Assembly: GCF_036345255.1 (NCBI RefSeq)
Contig: NZ_CP107783.1
Span: 8,363,001-8,427,000, forward strand
Length of the DNA: 64,000 bases
Reading direction: 5' to 3'
Origin: Streptomyces sp. NBC_00569
GTDB lineage: Bacteria; Actinomycetota; Actinomycetes; Streptomycetales; Streptomycetaceae
Made by a program: the position numbers and the translations under genes. The notes below the pieces were generated by a model. It was not told where the DNA came from. It ran no database searches and saw only the letters and a list, made by a program, of their open reading frames with translations. Shown piece after piece: positions 16,734-25,317 of the stretch (its first letter is position 1; every line of letters begins with the position of its first letter).

Positions 16734-18116
16734 CTACGCGGTGACTGGGTCCGTGGCCGCGGTGTCGTCGTCGAAGGTCATCTCCGGTGCGGGCCGGCGG
16801 AAGCCCTTGGTCAGGACGGCCAGGTAGGCGACGCCGATCGCCAGCCATACGCCGCCGATCTGGAGTGCGACGTGACCGAGCTTTGTGAGCAGGTAGAGGG
16901 AGACGGCGGCGCCGATGGCCGGCATCACCAGGTACGAGAAGAGGTTGGGGGTGCGGCCGTGTCTGCGCTCTCGGACCAGGTGGGCGATCACGCAGACGTT
17001 CACCAGGGTGAAGCCGAGGAAGGCGCCGAAGTTGATGAATGAGGTGGCTGTGGTCAGGTCGAGTTTCATGGCGATGACACCGGCGGCCGCGGTCAGCAGC
17101 AGGTTCAGGACGGGCGTGCCGGTTTTCTTCGACAGGTTGCCGAAGATGGCCTTGGGCAGGGCGCCGTCGCGTCCCATGACGTACATGAGGCGGGCGGCGG
17201 AGGCTTGCAGGGCGATACAGGAGGCGATGGATCCGGCGATGGTGACGAAGTTGATGATCTCGGCGTACGTCTCGCCGCCGACCTGGACCTTCAGGTGGTA
17301 GGCGGCCGCGTCGACGTCGGCGAACTTCGCGCCGGGGTGGACCAGTTGCATCACGAAGGACAGCACGATGAAGATCGCTCCGGCGGCGATGACGCAGCCG
17401 ATGATGCCGCGGCCGATCGTCCTGGCCCCGCCCCTGGCCTCCTCGCCCAGCGTGGAGACGGCGTCGAAGCCGAGGAAGGAGTACGCGGCGATGGCGGCGG
17501 CCGCGGTGACCGCGCCGATCGAAGTGCCTGAGTTCCACAGGGCGTTGGTGGCGGGGGCGGAGGAGCCGTGCTTGCCGAGGAAGACGACACACAGGGTGGC
17601 GAAGAGGACCAGCGACCCCAGAGCGATGAACATCAGGACCTTGTTGACGCGGTCCGCGAGCTTCATGCCGAAGACGTTGATGGCGGTGGTGATGCCCACC
17701 GAGACGATCAGCCAGACCCACTTGGGGATCTCGGGGAACTGGGCGTTGAAGTAGATCGCCGTGATCAGCCAGCCGACCATCGGGATGAAGAAGTAGTCGA
17801 GCAGCATCGCCCAGCCGGACAGGAAACCGATGCGGCTGTCGAGCATCTTGCGGGCGTAGGTGTAGACGGACCCGGCGCCGGGCACGGCGCGCGCCATCTT
17901 CGCGTAACTCAGCCCGGTGAGCAGCATCGCGACGGTGGCGATGGCGAACGCGGTCGGGGCCGCGCCGCCGCTGGTGGCGGCGACCACGCCGAACATCGTG
18001 ACGACGATGCCGGGCGAGATGTAGGCCAGGCCGAACAGGACGACGGAGAGGAGACTCAGGTCGCCCCTCAGCCTCATGGTGCTCTCTGTGCTCTGTGTGG
18101 TCTCGCTGTTCAACAT
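16734..18116 (-). CDS. APC-family amino acid/polyamine permease
   Basis: This 460-residue permease has about twelve membrane helices. The first carries the APC substrate-binding glycine motif (LAYISPGIVVTMFGV), and the YAKMARAVPGAGSVYTYARK segment is the usual conserved helix 2-3 region. It should import an amino acid, amine or related nitrogen compound with protons. The open frame extends to 18629, but ATG at 18116 (MLNSETTQ) is the natural start; it overlaps the end of the nitrilase gene by 7 bases. The coupling suggests that the permease brings in a nitrile, amide or amine used by that enzyme. Confidence 0.9.
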   Translation of the reverse strand: MLNSETTQSTESTMRLRGDLSLLSVVLFGLAYISPGIVVTMFGVVAATSGGAAPTAFAIATVAMLLTGLSYAKMARAVPGAGSVYTYARKMLDSRIGFLSGWAMLLDYFFIPMVGWLITAIYFNAQFPEIPKWVWLIVSVGITTAINVFGMKLADRVNKVLMFIALGSLVLFATLCVVFLGKHGSSAPATNALWNSGTSIGAVTAAAAIAAYSFLGFDAVSTLGEEARGGARTIGRGIIGCVIAAGAIFIVLSFVMQLVHPGAKFADVDAAAYHLKVQVGGETYAEIINFVTIAGSIASCIALQASAARLMYVMGRDGALPKAIFGNLSKKTGTPVLNLLLTAAAGVIAMKLDLTTATSFINFGAFLGFTLVNVCVIAHLVRERRHGRTPNLFSYLVMPAIGAAVSLYLLTKLGHVALQIGGVWLAIGVAYLAVLTKGFRRPAPEMTFDDDTAATDPVTA

Positions 18117-18988
18117 CGCGGCTCCTCGGTGGTGTGGGCGGGGTTCCAGGTGGCGGGGTCGATGCGGCCCCCGTACAGCGGGAGCTCGAGAGCTGGGTCG
18201 CCGGGGCGGAACTGGTCCCAGACCCGGTTGAGACCGGCGGTGCCGTAGCGGCGGACGTTGCTGACCTCGTCGAGGTCGATCACGTCGGTGAGGGTGGAGT
18301 CGCCGGCATCGACGGTTTCGGCGCGCACCGTGCCCTGGGGGTCGATGACGAGGCTGCGGCCGGTCCCGGAGGGGGCGGCGGAGTTGACGCTGGCGACGAA
18401 GACCTGGTTGGTGATGGCGTTGGCGCGGTTGAGGACGACTTCCTGCGCGCGGTCGCTCGTCGACGTGCGGACCACGTTGACGATCAGCTCGGCGCCCATC
18501 CAGGCCAGATGGCGGGAGATCTCCGGGAACCAGGTGTCGTAGCAGATGGACAGGCCGATGCGGCCGACCCCGGGGAGGTCGACGACCTCGAACCGGTTGC
18601 CGGGTGTGGTCGTCTCGTACGGGCGCCACGGGCAGATCTTGCGGTACGCGGCGAGGCGCTCACCCTGTGGTGAATAGACCGGTGTCGTGTTGTGGACGCG
18701 GTCGTCGGTGCCTCGCTCGTAGACGCTGCCGGGTACCAGCCAGATGCCCAGGTCCCCCGCGAGCTCGGCGAAGGCCGCATCGCGTTTGCCGTCGAGCGGC
18801 TCGGCGGCCTCCGCCGGGGCGGCGGGGACGCCGGGGGCGCTCTCGCCGAGGTGCAGTTCGGGGTAGACGACGAGGGCGCCGGGTGCGCGCAGTTTCACGC
18901 GCCGCTCCACGTCGGCGGCGAAGCCTGTGAGGTCGTCGGCCGGGCGGCCGGGCGCCTGGGCGAGGATCAGGGGCAGGGGGCGGGCCAT
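18110..18988 (-). CDS. Carbon-nitrogen hydrolase (nitrilase superfamily amidase)
   Basis: The 292-residue protein has the Glu-Lys-Cys triad of the nitrilase superfamily: Glu44 in VVYPELHLGE, Lys117 in AAYRKICPW and Cys149 in GLSICYDTWFPE. The motif around Cys suits an amidase more than a true nitrilase. It would release ammonia or an amine from a carboxamide or carbamoyl compound in the cytosol. ATG at 18988 (MARPLPL) begins the conserved fold; the frame upstream to 19141 crosses the LysR operator and is rejected. It precedes and overlaps the permease gene and is divergent from the LysR gene. Confidence 0.88.
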   Translation of the reverse strand: MARPLPLILAQAPGRPADDLTGFAADVERRVKLRAPGALVVYPELHLGESAPGVPAAPAEAAEPLDGKRDAAFAELAGDLGIWLVPGSVYERGTDDRVHNTTPVYSPQGERLAAYRKICPWRPYETTTPGNRFEVVDLPGVGRIGLSICYDTWFPEISRHLAWMGAELIVNVVRTSTSDRAQEVVLNRANAITNQVFVASVNSAAPSGTGRSLVIDPQGTVRAETVDAGDSTLTDVIDLDEVSNVRRYGTAGLNRVWDQFRPGDPALELPLYGGRIDPATWNPAHTTEEPRC

Positions 18989-19124
18989 GCGGGAACCAGC
19001 CAATCGAAAGGATTGTTGTACGAGGAAAAGTCGACGGAGATTCGGGTGCCGATCACCAGGAATTCCGGTGGGACAAGAATGCAGCCAGTCAGCCATAGCC
19101 TCAAATACTTGGCAGGGTTGACTA

Positions 19125-19155
19125 TCATGCCTTTGAGGCATGAAGGTGTCATGCC
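19125..19155 (+). promoter_or_regulatory. Probable LysR operator in the nitrilase-lysR divergent promoter
   Basis: TCATGCC (19125-19131) and GGCATGA (19137-19143) form a perfect 7-bp inverted repeat with a 5-base spacer, matching the T-N11-A pattern of LysR sites. A third TCATGCC follows at 19149-19155. The site lies 28 bases before the lysR start and about 140 bases upstream of the nitrilase start. Confidence 0.6.
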
Positions 19156-19182
19156 TCCTCCGTCTCCCGAAGGACCACCGCC

Positions 19183-20079
19183 ATGGAAATCCGAGTGCTG
19201 CGCTACTTCCTGACCATCGTGGAGACCGGTTCCGTCACCAAGGCTGCCGAGGTGGTCCGCGTCGCCCAGCCCTCGCTGTCGCGCCAACTGCGCGGCCTGG
19301 AAGGGACCTTGGGGATGACGCTCTTCGACCGCGGCGGCAAGCAGATGGTCCTCACGGCGGCCGGCCGGCGCTTCCTTCCGCTGGCCCGCGACCTGGTCGC
19401 CCGCGCGGACGCCGCCGAGGCCGCGGTCGGCGCGCTGGCCGCCGGTCGTGCCATGCGGATCACCGTGGCGGCACCGCCCACCACCATCACCGACGTGATC
19501 GCGCCGTTCCTGGCCACCTGGGGACCGGAAGATCCGCTCGTCACCGTGCAGGCGGAGAGTCCGGCACATGCGTACCAGGCCCTTGCCAGGGGCGCCGACG
19601 TAGCCGTCTCCTCAGCACCTCCGAGGAGTCGATTCGCCGGCCTCCCGGTGGCCCGCCTGCCGCTGTGGGCCTACGTCCGTGCCGACCACGCCTGGGCGGA
19701 CCGGGACCACGTCACCATCAGGGAGCTTGCCGCGCAGCCCCTCATCGTCCTCACCGCGGCGCACCGCACCCGCCGCATCCTGGACAACGCCGTGCAGGAC
19801 GCGGACGCCTCGTACGACATCGTGCTCGAATGCGACACCCCGCACGTCGTACAGGCCATGGCGGCCTCGGGCCATGGCGTCGCGGTGGTCTCCGACGATC
19901 CCCGCTTCGACCTGCACCCGCTGCTGATCCTCGACAGCACGGGCGAACCGCTGCAGATCCACCTCCACGCGGCGTGGGACGCCGGCCACTACGCGCTGCA
20001 CAGCATCGAGGCATTCGCGGCCGGTTTGTCACGTTTTTGCGTCGAGCGGTACGGGCCACAGGTCGCCGCCCGCCTATGA
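19183..20079 (+). CDS. LysR-family transcriptional regulator
   Basis: The 298-residue protein has an N-terminal winged helix (MEIRVLRYFLTIVETGSVTK, then AQPSLSRQLRGLEGTLGMTL and FDR) and a C-terminal periplasmic-binding-like effector domain from about residue 90. The start has GAAGGA upstream. It is divergent from the nitrilase-permease genes with an inverted-repeat operator between, the standard LysR arrangement. It is therefore likely to activate that operon in response to the nitrogen substrate and to repress itself (inference from layout). Confidence 0.92.
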   Translation: MEIRVLRYFLTIVETGSVTKAAEVVRVAQPSLSRQLRGLEGTLGMTLFDRGGKQMVLTAAGRRFLPLARDLVARADAAEAAVGALAAGRAMRITVAAPPTTITDVIAPFLATWGPEDPLVTVQAESPAHAYQALARGADVAVSSAPPRSRFAGLPVARLPLWAYVRADHAWADRDHVTIRELAAQPLIVLTAAHRTRRILDNAVQDADASYDIVLECDTPHVVQAMAASGHGVAVVSDDPRFDLHPLLILDSTGEPLQIHLHAAWDAGHYALHSIEAFAAGLSRFCVERYGPQVAARL

Positions 20080-20234
20080 ACTGCGGCGACGACTACATGG
20101 AGGTATGCCTGGTAGGCAGCCTGACCAGGCCGGGCGGGCATTGGACGGTGGCCCGGGCGCGCCCCATCATGCGGCGATATCCCGCCACGCGGCGGGATCC
20201 CGCATCAGTCACCGACCGAGAGGACCTCGGACCC

Positions 20235-22088
20235 GTGTCGAGACCGTTCCCTGTCCGACGGCTACGCCGTGCCGCTGCCGTCGCCGCCGTGCTCGCGGGG
20301 CTGTTCGCCGTCCCGTCACTGACGACCGCGGCGCCCGTCGCGACCGCATCCGTACCCGTTCCGGGTGATCCGCTCACCGGAAGCGGTGCGGTGAACCGGA
20401 CCCAGCTCACCGCCGCCCAGCTCGCCGGGGGCAGTGCCGAGGGCACCGTGCCCGACAGCGCCTTCGCCCTGCCGGCGCAAGCGGCGCCACCCACCCACAG
20501 CTTCGAAGGCACCCTCACCCTCGACGGCCTCTCCACCGCCGGAGGATTCCGCGCACTGAAAGACCCGGACGGATACGCAGACGCGGCAGCGACCCGGCAT
20601 CTGCCGCCGGTCGACATCGCGCTCGTGCAGAACGGCAGCCACCTCGTCCCGGCGAAGCGCGGGCTGGAGTACACGGGGAACCCGGCGTGGAATCTGGCGG
20701 TGGGGCCCGGCCGCGCGTGGAACGAGAACGGCGACGGCCAACGCACCCGCGCCTCCCTGCCGTTCGCGCTGATCGAGCGCAACGCCAACTGCGTGCACAA
20801 CGGCGCCCTCACCTTCCTCTTCGACGACACGTCGGTCTCCGAGGTCCGCTACCAGATCACCACGGAGACCTGCGAGTACTTCCAGTTCGACATGTGGGGC
20901 CAGGTGCCGGCCGACTACCGGCCCGGCCCCGTCGACGACGCCGAGAACCTGCGCGACGCGTACGCCTCCGAGGTCAAGGACCGGCTCCCGACCAAGCCCA
21001 TCTCGGCGCTGGCCACCGACTACCCGGACAGTGGGGTGGACGTGACGAAGTTCGGCTCCGGCGTCACGCCGTCCGCGCTGAGCACCTTCGGCTTCTACTA
21101 CAGCGGAGTCCACTACGTGGGCAACTGTCGTACCCGGCAAGGGGATTACCCCTTCTGCGGCCAGATGCTGCTGCCGTCGTACTCGACCGCGAAGTCGGCA
21201 TTCGCGGGAACGGCCATGCTGCGTCTGGCGCAGCGCTACGGCCCGGCCGTGGCCCAGGAGAAGCTCTCCGACCGAATCCCCGAGACCGCCGGCAACACTG
21301 CCTGGAGCGGCGTCACCCTCGACCACACCCTCGACATGGCCACAGGGAACTACACCTCGCCCGGCTACGAGACCGACGAATCGGGCAGCACCATGGCGAA
21401 CTTCTTCGCGGCCGAGCCCTACGCCGACAAGATGCGACTCGCCCTGTCGTTCCCACATAAGGCCAAGCCCGGCAGCAAGTGGGTGTACCACACCTCCGAC
21501 ACCTTCCTCGCCACCCGCGCGATGAACAACTACCTGCAGGACAAGGCCGGTTCGGGCGCCGACATCTTCAACATGCTCCGCGACGACGTGCTCAAGCCCA
21601 TCGGCGTCGGGCCCGACTCCCTCGTCTCCTCGCGTACCGACAACAGCCCTGGCGGGGTGCCCTTCGGTGGCTACGGCATGTTCTGGACGCAGGACTCCGT
21701 CGCCAAGTTCGCGAAATTCCTCAACAACGACCACGGCGCCGTCAACGGCACGCAGATACTCGACCCGACTCTGCTCGCGGCCACCATGCAACGCACACCG
21801 CAGGACCGGGGCATGACCACCACCGGCACCAAGCCCATGAAGTACCAGAACGGCTTCTGGGGCCGGGAGTTCACCTCCGCCGACGACCCCGCCTACACCA
21901 GCCCCTTCTACGTACCATTCATGTCGGGATACGGTGGCATCACCGTCGCGATGATGCCGAACGGCGCCACCTACTACTACTTCAGCGACAACAACGAATT
22001 CAGCTGGAACGCCGCCGTCGCCGAAGCAGACAAGCTGGCGCCCATGCCCGGCACGGCGGTTGCGGTGAGGAAGACCCCATCGAAGTAG
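20235..22088 (+). CDS. Secreted serine hydrolase of the beta-lactamase class C/penicillin-binding type
   Basis: The 617-residue product starts at a GTG preceded by GAGAGGA. It has a twin-Arg-rich n-region (RRLRRAAAV) and a hydrophobic core, so it should be exported. The first third is a beta-rich domain with several cysteines (NANCVHNG, TETCEYF, GNCRTRQGDYPFCG). The second half is a serine-hydrolase domain with the SxxK motif STAK (Ser317, Lys320), a tyrosine motif in KWVYHTSDT and a late glycine segment SGYGGIT. Such enzymes act as esterases or D-amino-peptide hydrolases; the substrate cannot be told. It stands alone and is closed by a strong hairpin. Confidence 0.82.
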   Translation: MSRPFPVRRLRRAAAVAAVLAGLFAVPSLTTAAPVATASVPVPGDPLTGSGAVNRTQLTAAQLAGGSAEGTVPDSAFALPAQAAPPTHSFEGTLTLDGLSTAGGFRALKDPDGYADAAATRHLPPVDIALVQNGSHLVPAKRGLEYTGNPAWNLAVGPGRAWNENGDGQRTRASLPFALIERNANCVHNGALTFLFDDTSVSEVRYQITTETCEYFQFDMWGQVPADYRPGPVDDAENLRDAYASEVKDRLPTKPISALATDYPDSGVDVTKFGSGVTPSALSTFGFYYSGVHYVGNCRTRQGDYPFCGQMLLPSYSTAKSAFAGTAMLRLAQRYGPAVAQEKLSDRIPETAGNTAWSGVTLDHTLDMATGNYTSPGYETDESGSTMANFFAAEPYADKMRLALSFPHKAKPGSKWVYHTSDTFLATRAMNNYLQDKAGSGADIFNMLRDDVLKPIGVGPDSLVSSRTDNSPGGVPFGGYGMFWTQDSVAKFAKFLNNDHGAVNGTQILDPTLLAATMQRTPQDRGMTTTGTKPMKYQNGFWGREFTSADDPAYTSPFYVPFMSGYGGITVAMMPNGATYYYFSDNNEFSWNAAVAEADKLAPMPGTAVAVRKTPSK

Positions 22089-22112
22089 GCAGTCCAGCCT
22101 CCTTCGTATGGT

Positions 22113-22157
22113 CACGCTCCTGCCCGTCGGGCACTACAACCGACGGGCAGGAGCGTG
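22113..22157 (+). terminator. Strong hairpin terminator after the serine hydrolase gene
   Basis: An 18-bp perfect stem (22113-22130 with 22140-22157) encloses a 9-base loop. It begins 24 bases after the stop codon. No T tract follows. As it lies between two convergent genes, it may serve both. Confidence 0.85.
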
Positions 22158-22160
22158 CCT

Positions 22161-22203
22161 GGATGCGTCACCGGGGCGGGATCGAACTAGCAATGACGCA
22201 CCC
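22161..22203 (+). repeat. Inverted repeat between convergent genes
   Basis: GGATGCGTCA at 22161-22170 pairs with TGACGCACCC at 22194-22203 (9 of 10 bases) around a 23-base loop that contains GGGATCGAAC. It follows the hairpin terminator immediately. It may be a second terminator for the lipase gene on the other strand or a decayed element end. Confidence 0.4.
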
Positions 22204-22239
22204 AGCTCAACTGAATGACCAGCCCTCCCCTGAAGGACA

Positions 22240-22947
22240 TCAGGTCGTCAGGAACTTCCGTACGGCGCTGAGGATCGTCGCATCGGAGAGGTACGCCATG
22301 TGTGTCTCGCAGGCCACGTAGTTGTTGGTGGCCCCGGCGAGTTTGGTGCTGGTGTAGGGGTTGATCATGCCGTCGCAGGGCGAGTACCAGGTGGCGTACT
22401 TGGTGCTGCCGGGGGTCTCGTCGCCGGAGTTGACGGTGGTCAGGAAGGACGAGCCGGGGTACATCTCCTGACACGAGGTGTACGTCTGGCAGGAAGAGGC
22501 GTTGCTGCTCCCGTGGTTGGCGCCGGCCAGTGAGGCCATGTGCTTCACGTACGGTTGCCCGCCGAGCTCATTGACGTACCAGTTGGTGACCATGCCGCCC
22601 ATGGAGTGGTTGACGATGTCGACCTGGCTGGCTCCGGTGGTGGCCAGCACCTGCTGTACGTAGCTGGCCAGGCCCTGAGCGCTGGTCTTGTTCGACTGCG
22701 TCCAGGTGTACTGGTAGGTGAACAGGTCGCTGGCCGGGTACCCGGCGGCCTCGAACGATGCTTTTGCGGCGCTCCAGTTGGACGGGCTCTCGGCATAGCC
22801 GTGCACGAAGACGACCGGAGTGCGGGTGGCGGCCTCGGCCCGGGGGGCCGTGGCCGCGCCGCCGAGGGCGAGCGTGCCCGCGACGGCGAGCGCGGTGAGT
22901 GCGGAGCGGTTGCGGCGTGTGGCGGAGGCATCAGAAATGCGGCTCAT
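22240..22947 (-). CDS. Secreted lipase/esterase, class 2 lipase fold
   Basis: This 235-residue protein has a signal peptide (RRNRSALTALAVAGTLALGG, cleavage near AEAA around residue 40), and the mature enzyme starts at the first beta strand TPVVFVHGYAES. The nucleophile Ser115 is in VNHSMGGMV, followed by Asp in SPCDGMINP and His in ACETHMAYLSD. Four cysteines near the C-terminal half probably form disulfides. It resembles the small secreted Streptomyces triacylglycerol lipases and should cleave extracellular esters. ATG at 22947 has CAGGAG upstream; the longer frame to 23040 lacks support. Confidence 0.92.
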   Translation of the reverse strand: MSRISDASATRRNRSALTALAVAGTLALGGAATAPRAEAATRTPVVFVHGYAESPSNWSAAKASFEAAGYPASDLFTYQYTWTQSNKTSAQGLASYVQQVLATTGASQVDIVNHSMGGMVTNWYVNELGGQPYVKHMASLAGANHGSSNASSCQTYTSCQEMYPGSSFLTTVNSGDETPGSTKYATWYSPCDGMINPYTSTKLAGATNNYVACETHMAYLSDATILSAVRKFLTT

Positions 22948-23157
22948 TGTCTGCTCCTGGGAGATGGGCCGTGGATCGCCTGAGACTGCTCGGCCGATCC
23001 ATGGACACGTGCGTCGGCCGAGTGAGCGACCGATGGTCAACGGGCGGGAGCCAGGTTGTTGCTGCGCGTCCGGATACCGTAGAGCGGCCGAAACCTGACC
23101 GGTTGCCCGAGTGGAGGGAACGTTAGGTAGCCGCGTTACAGCAGGGTTACAGATGCC

Positions 23158-25146
23158 TCAGAGATGCGAGAGTTGCCAGAGGCGCAGCGCGAGGTGGACG
23201 TCGAGTACGCGCGTGCCGTCCCGCCAGTCGGCGCCCAGCAGACGGTCGAGCTTGTCCAGCCGCTGACGCACGGTGTTCTGGTGCAGGTGGAGGCGCGCCG
23301 CGGTGGCGGCGACGCTGCGGTTGGCATCCAGGTACGCCAGGGCGGTGGGCGCCATGGAGGTGCCGTGCTCGGTGTCGTATACGAGGGCAGGACCGATGGT
23401 GTCCTGGACGATGGCGCGGTGCAACGCCGTGTCCTGCGCCCCGAGAACGAGCCCGACACTGCCCAGCATCGACTCCGTCGCCACCTCGCCCTCCCGCCCG
23501 AGCAGCCGGAGCGCCCGCGCGAGCCGGTGCGCCCGTTCGTGCGTGTCGCGGACCGACGCGATGCCACGCCCGGGGCCCGCGCAACCGACCGTGGCCGCCA
23601 CGTTCCTGCGCTGCAGCTCGGTGGAGATCTCGGTGCCGATGTGCGACGGAGCCTCGGAGGGCAGCAGCGCGCACACGTGCCCACGGTGCGACGCGACCAG
23701 TCCGACGCCGGCCGCCGTCTCATGGACGACGCGGGCGACGACCGCGTGAGCCGTCTCCGGTTCCTGCGAATCGACGATCAAGACGGCCAGTGACGCCTCT
23801 ACGTGGATGCCGTGCTCGGCGAGCTTTCGCTGCAGCACAGGCAGGGAAGGGCCGGTCGCGTCCTCGGCCAGCACGAGATCGAGGAGCTCGGACTGCTCGC
23901 GCGTGCCCGCCTCCGCGATGGCCTGATCGAACAGCAACTGGGCGATGAGGGTGGTGGCGGCCCGTTGCAGGATGAGGCCGTCGAGCGCGCTGAGGGGACC
24001 GGAGGCGCAGATCACGCCCAGTACCTTGTCGCCCACGACCGCGGCCATCACGGTCGTCGTCATTCGTGTCTGCGCCGGGGAGTTCGCCTCCGGGTCGGTC
24101 GAGCGCTGGTCGGCCGGGCGCAGGTCGCCCGTCGCCGGCTCCCCGGTGCGGCGGGACTCCTGCGCCAGCTCGCTCAACCGTCGGGCGTCGTGCCCGGCCG
24201 TGGTCCGCGCTCCACTCAGCATGTCGGCGGTCACCATCTGCACGTCGGTGCCGAGAATCGTCGCGACCTCCGCCTCGATGCGACTCAGTCCCTCCATCGA
24301 GGACAGCGCGGATACCAGCGCGGCGTCGGCTCGTTCCAGCCGCTGAAGGTCCGTGACGTGGCGCCGGCTCTCAGCCTCGGCATGCCGTGCCTGGTCGAGC
24401 GAGTGATGGAGGCTCTCCACCAGTTGCGCGGTCTCGAGGGCGACGGCGGCCAGCGAGGCAAGGGAGTTGAGCGTCGATGCCTGGTCGTGGTCGTAACTAC
24501 GGGGGTAGCGGTCCGCGACCAGGAGTGCTCCGATCACACGGCCCTCGACGTGCAGGGGCGCACCGAGGATCGCCCGTACTCCTTCGGCGCGGACCGCCTC
24601 GTCGACGGACGCGATGTGGTGCACGCTCTCGTCGGCCAGATAGTCGCGGGTGGCAGCGGGCACGTCCGAGTCGGCGACGGCGCCGAGGATGCCCGTGCCG
24701 AACGGCATGCGCAGGGAGCGGTAGGCAGAAGTGACGACACCGTCCGTGGTGTGGATGTACGTCTCTTCCGTGGCGTAGTCGTTGAGGCTCAAGTACGCCA
24801 TGTCCGAGCCGACGATCGTGCGCGCACTGCGCACGATCGTGCGGATCGCCGCTTCGCGGTCGCGCTTGGCCGTGATCTCGAGGGCCGTCTCGTAGATGGC
24901 ATTGAGCAGAGCCTGCCGTGAGCGAGCCTCGGCGAGGGTGTGACCGATCGTCCGCATCGCTTGCCGGGCCGCGGGTGACAGGTGTCGGAGATCCGGGCCC
25001 GCGAGCAGCGCGTCGAGGGCTGCCACGTCGGCCTCGGAGGCCAGGGCGGTCAGGACGGATTCGACAGCATGGGCGGGCACCGTGGGGCCGGTCGAGGAGG
25101 TGGCCGCGCGGGACTGTGCGGCCGAGGCGGAGCCATCGTCAGACAT
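23158..25146 (-). CDS. PucR/CdaR-type transcriptional regulator with GAF domain
   Basis: The 662-residue protein has a helical N-terminal segment, a GAF sensor domain (about 100-240; GILGAVADSDVPAATRDYLA ... GAPLHVEGRVIGALLVADRY), a middle GAF-like linker and the C-terminal PucR helix-turn-helix (ALAYLDANRSVAATAARLHL, then HQNTVRQRLDKLDRLLG). Members of this family activate catabolic genes when the GAF domain senses an aromatic or other small molecule. ATG at 25146 has GGAGG upstream. It is divergent from an MHS transporter and an alcohol dehydrogenase, its probable targets. Confidence 0.9.
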   Translation of the reverse strand: MSDDGSASAAQSRAATSSTGPTVPAHAVESVLTALASEADVAALDALLAGPDLRHLSPAARQAMRTIGHTLAEARSRQALLNAIYETALEITAKRDREAAIRTIVRSARTIVGSDMAYLSLNDYATEETYIHTTDGVVTSAYRSLRMPFGTGILGAVADSDVPAATRDYLADESVHHIASVDEAVRAEGVRAILGAPLHVEGRVIGALLVADRYPRSYDHDQASTLNSLASLAAVALETAQLVESLHHSLDQARHAEAESRRHVTDLQRLERADAALVSALSSMEGLSRIEAEVATILGTDVQMVTADMLSGARTTAGHDARRLSELAQESRRTGEPATGDLRPADQRSTDPEANSPAQTRMTTTVMAAVVGDKVLGVICASGPLSALDGLILQRAATTLIAQLLFDQAIAEAGTREQSELLDLVLAEDATGPSLPVLQRKLAEHGIHVEASLAVLIVDSQEPETAHAVVARVVHETAAGVGLVASHRGHVCALLPSEAPSHIGTEISTELQRRNVAATVGCAGPGRGIASVRDTHERAHRLARALRLLGREGEVATESMLGSVGLVLGAQDTALHRAIVQDTIGPALVYDTEHGTSMAPTALAYLDANRSVAATAARLHLHQNTVRQRLDKLDRLLGADWRDGTRVLDVHLALRLWQLSHL

Positions 25147-25218
25147 GGGCACAGCCTCCTTGATCGTCTGAGAACTCCCCGCCGGTAACGGAGAAGTCCA
25201 CAGTAATCCGCAGAGAAC

Positions 25219-25234
25219 ATGGAGATCTCTCCAT
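25219..25234 (+). promoter_or_regulatory. Candidate operator in the PucR regulator/transporter divergent promoter
   Basis: ATGGAGA (25219-25225) and TCTCCAT (25228-25234) form a perfect 7-bp inverted repeat with a 2-base spacer. It lies 73 bases from the regulator start and 84 bases from the transporter start. Its role is inferred from position only. Confidence 0.45.
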
Positions 25235-25317
25235 AGCTCCACGGAAGCGGCCCGGGGAAGCTGTGCGGAGGCGTCGTCGCTGGTGACAACGCCGTGCAGT
25301 GAGAGAAGGGGCGCCAA

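Noticed and set aside
22161..22203. tRNA gene near the serine hydrolase terminator
   Set aside because: GGGATCGAAC resembles a reversed T arm, but no matching T stem, anticodon arm or acceptor stem can be drawn on either strand.
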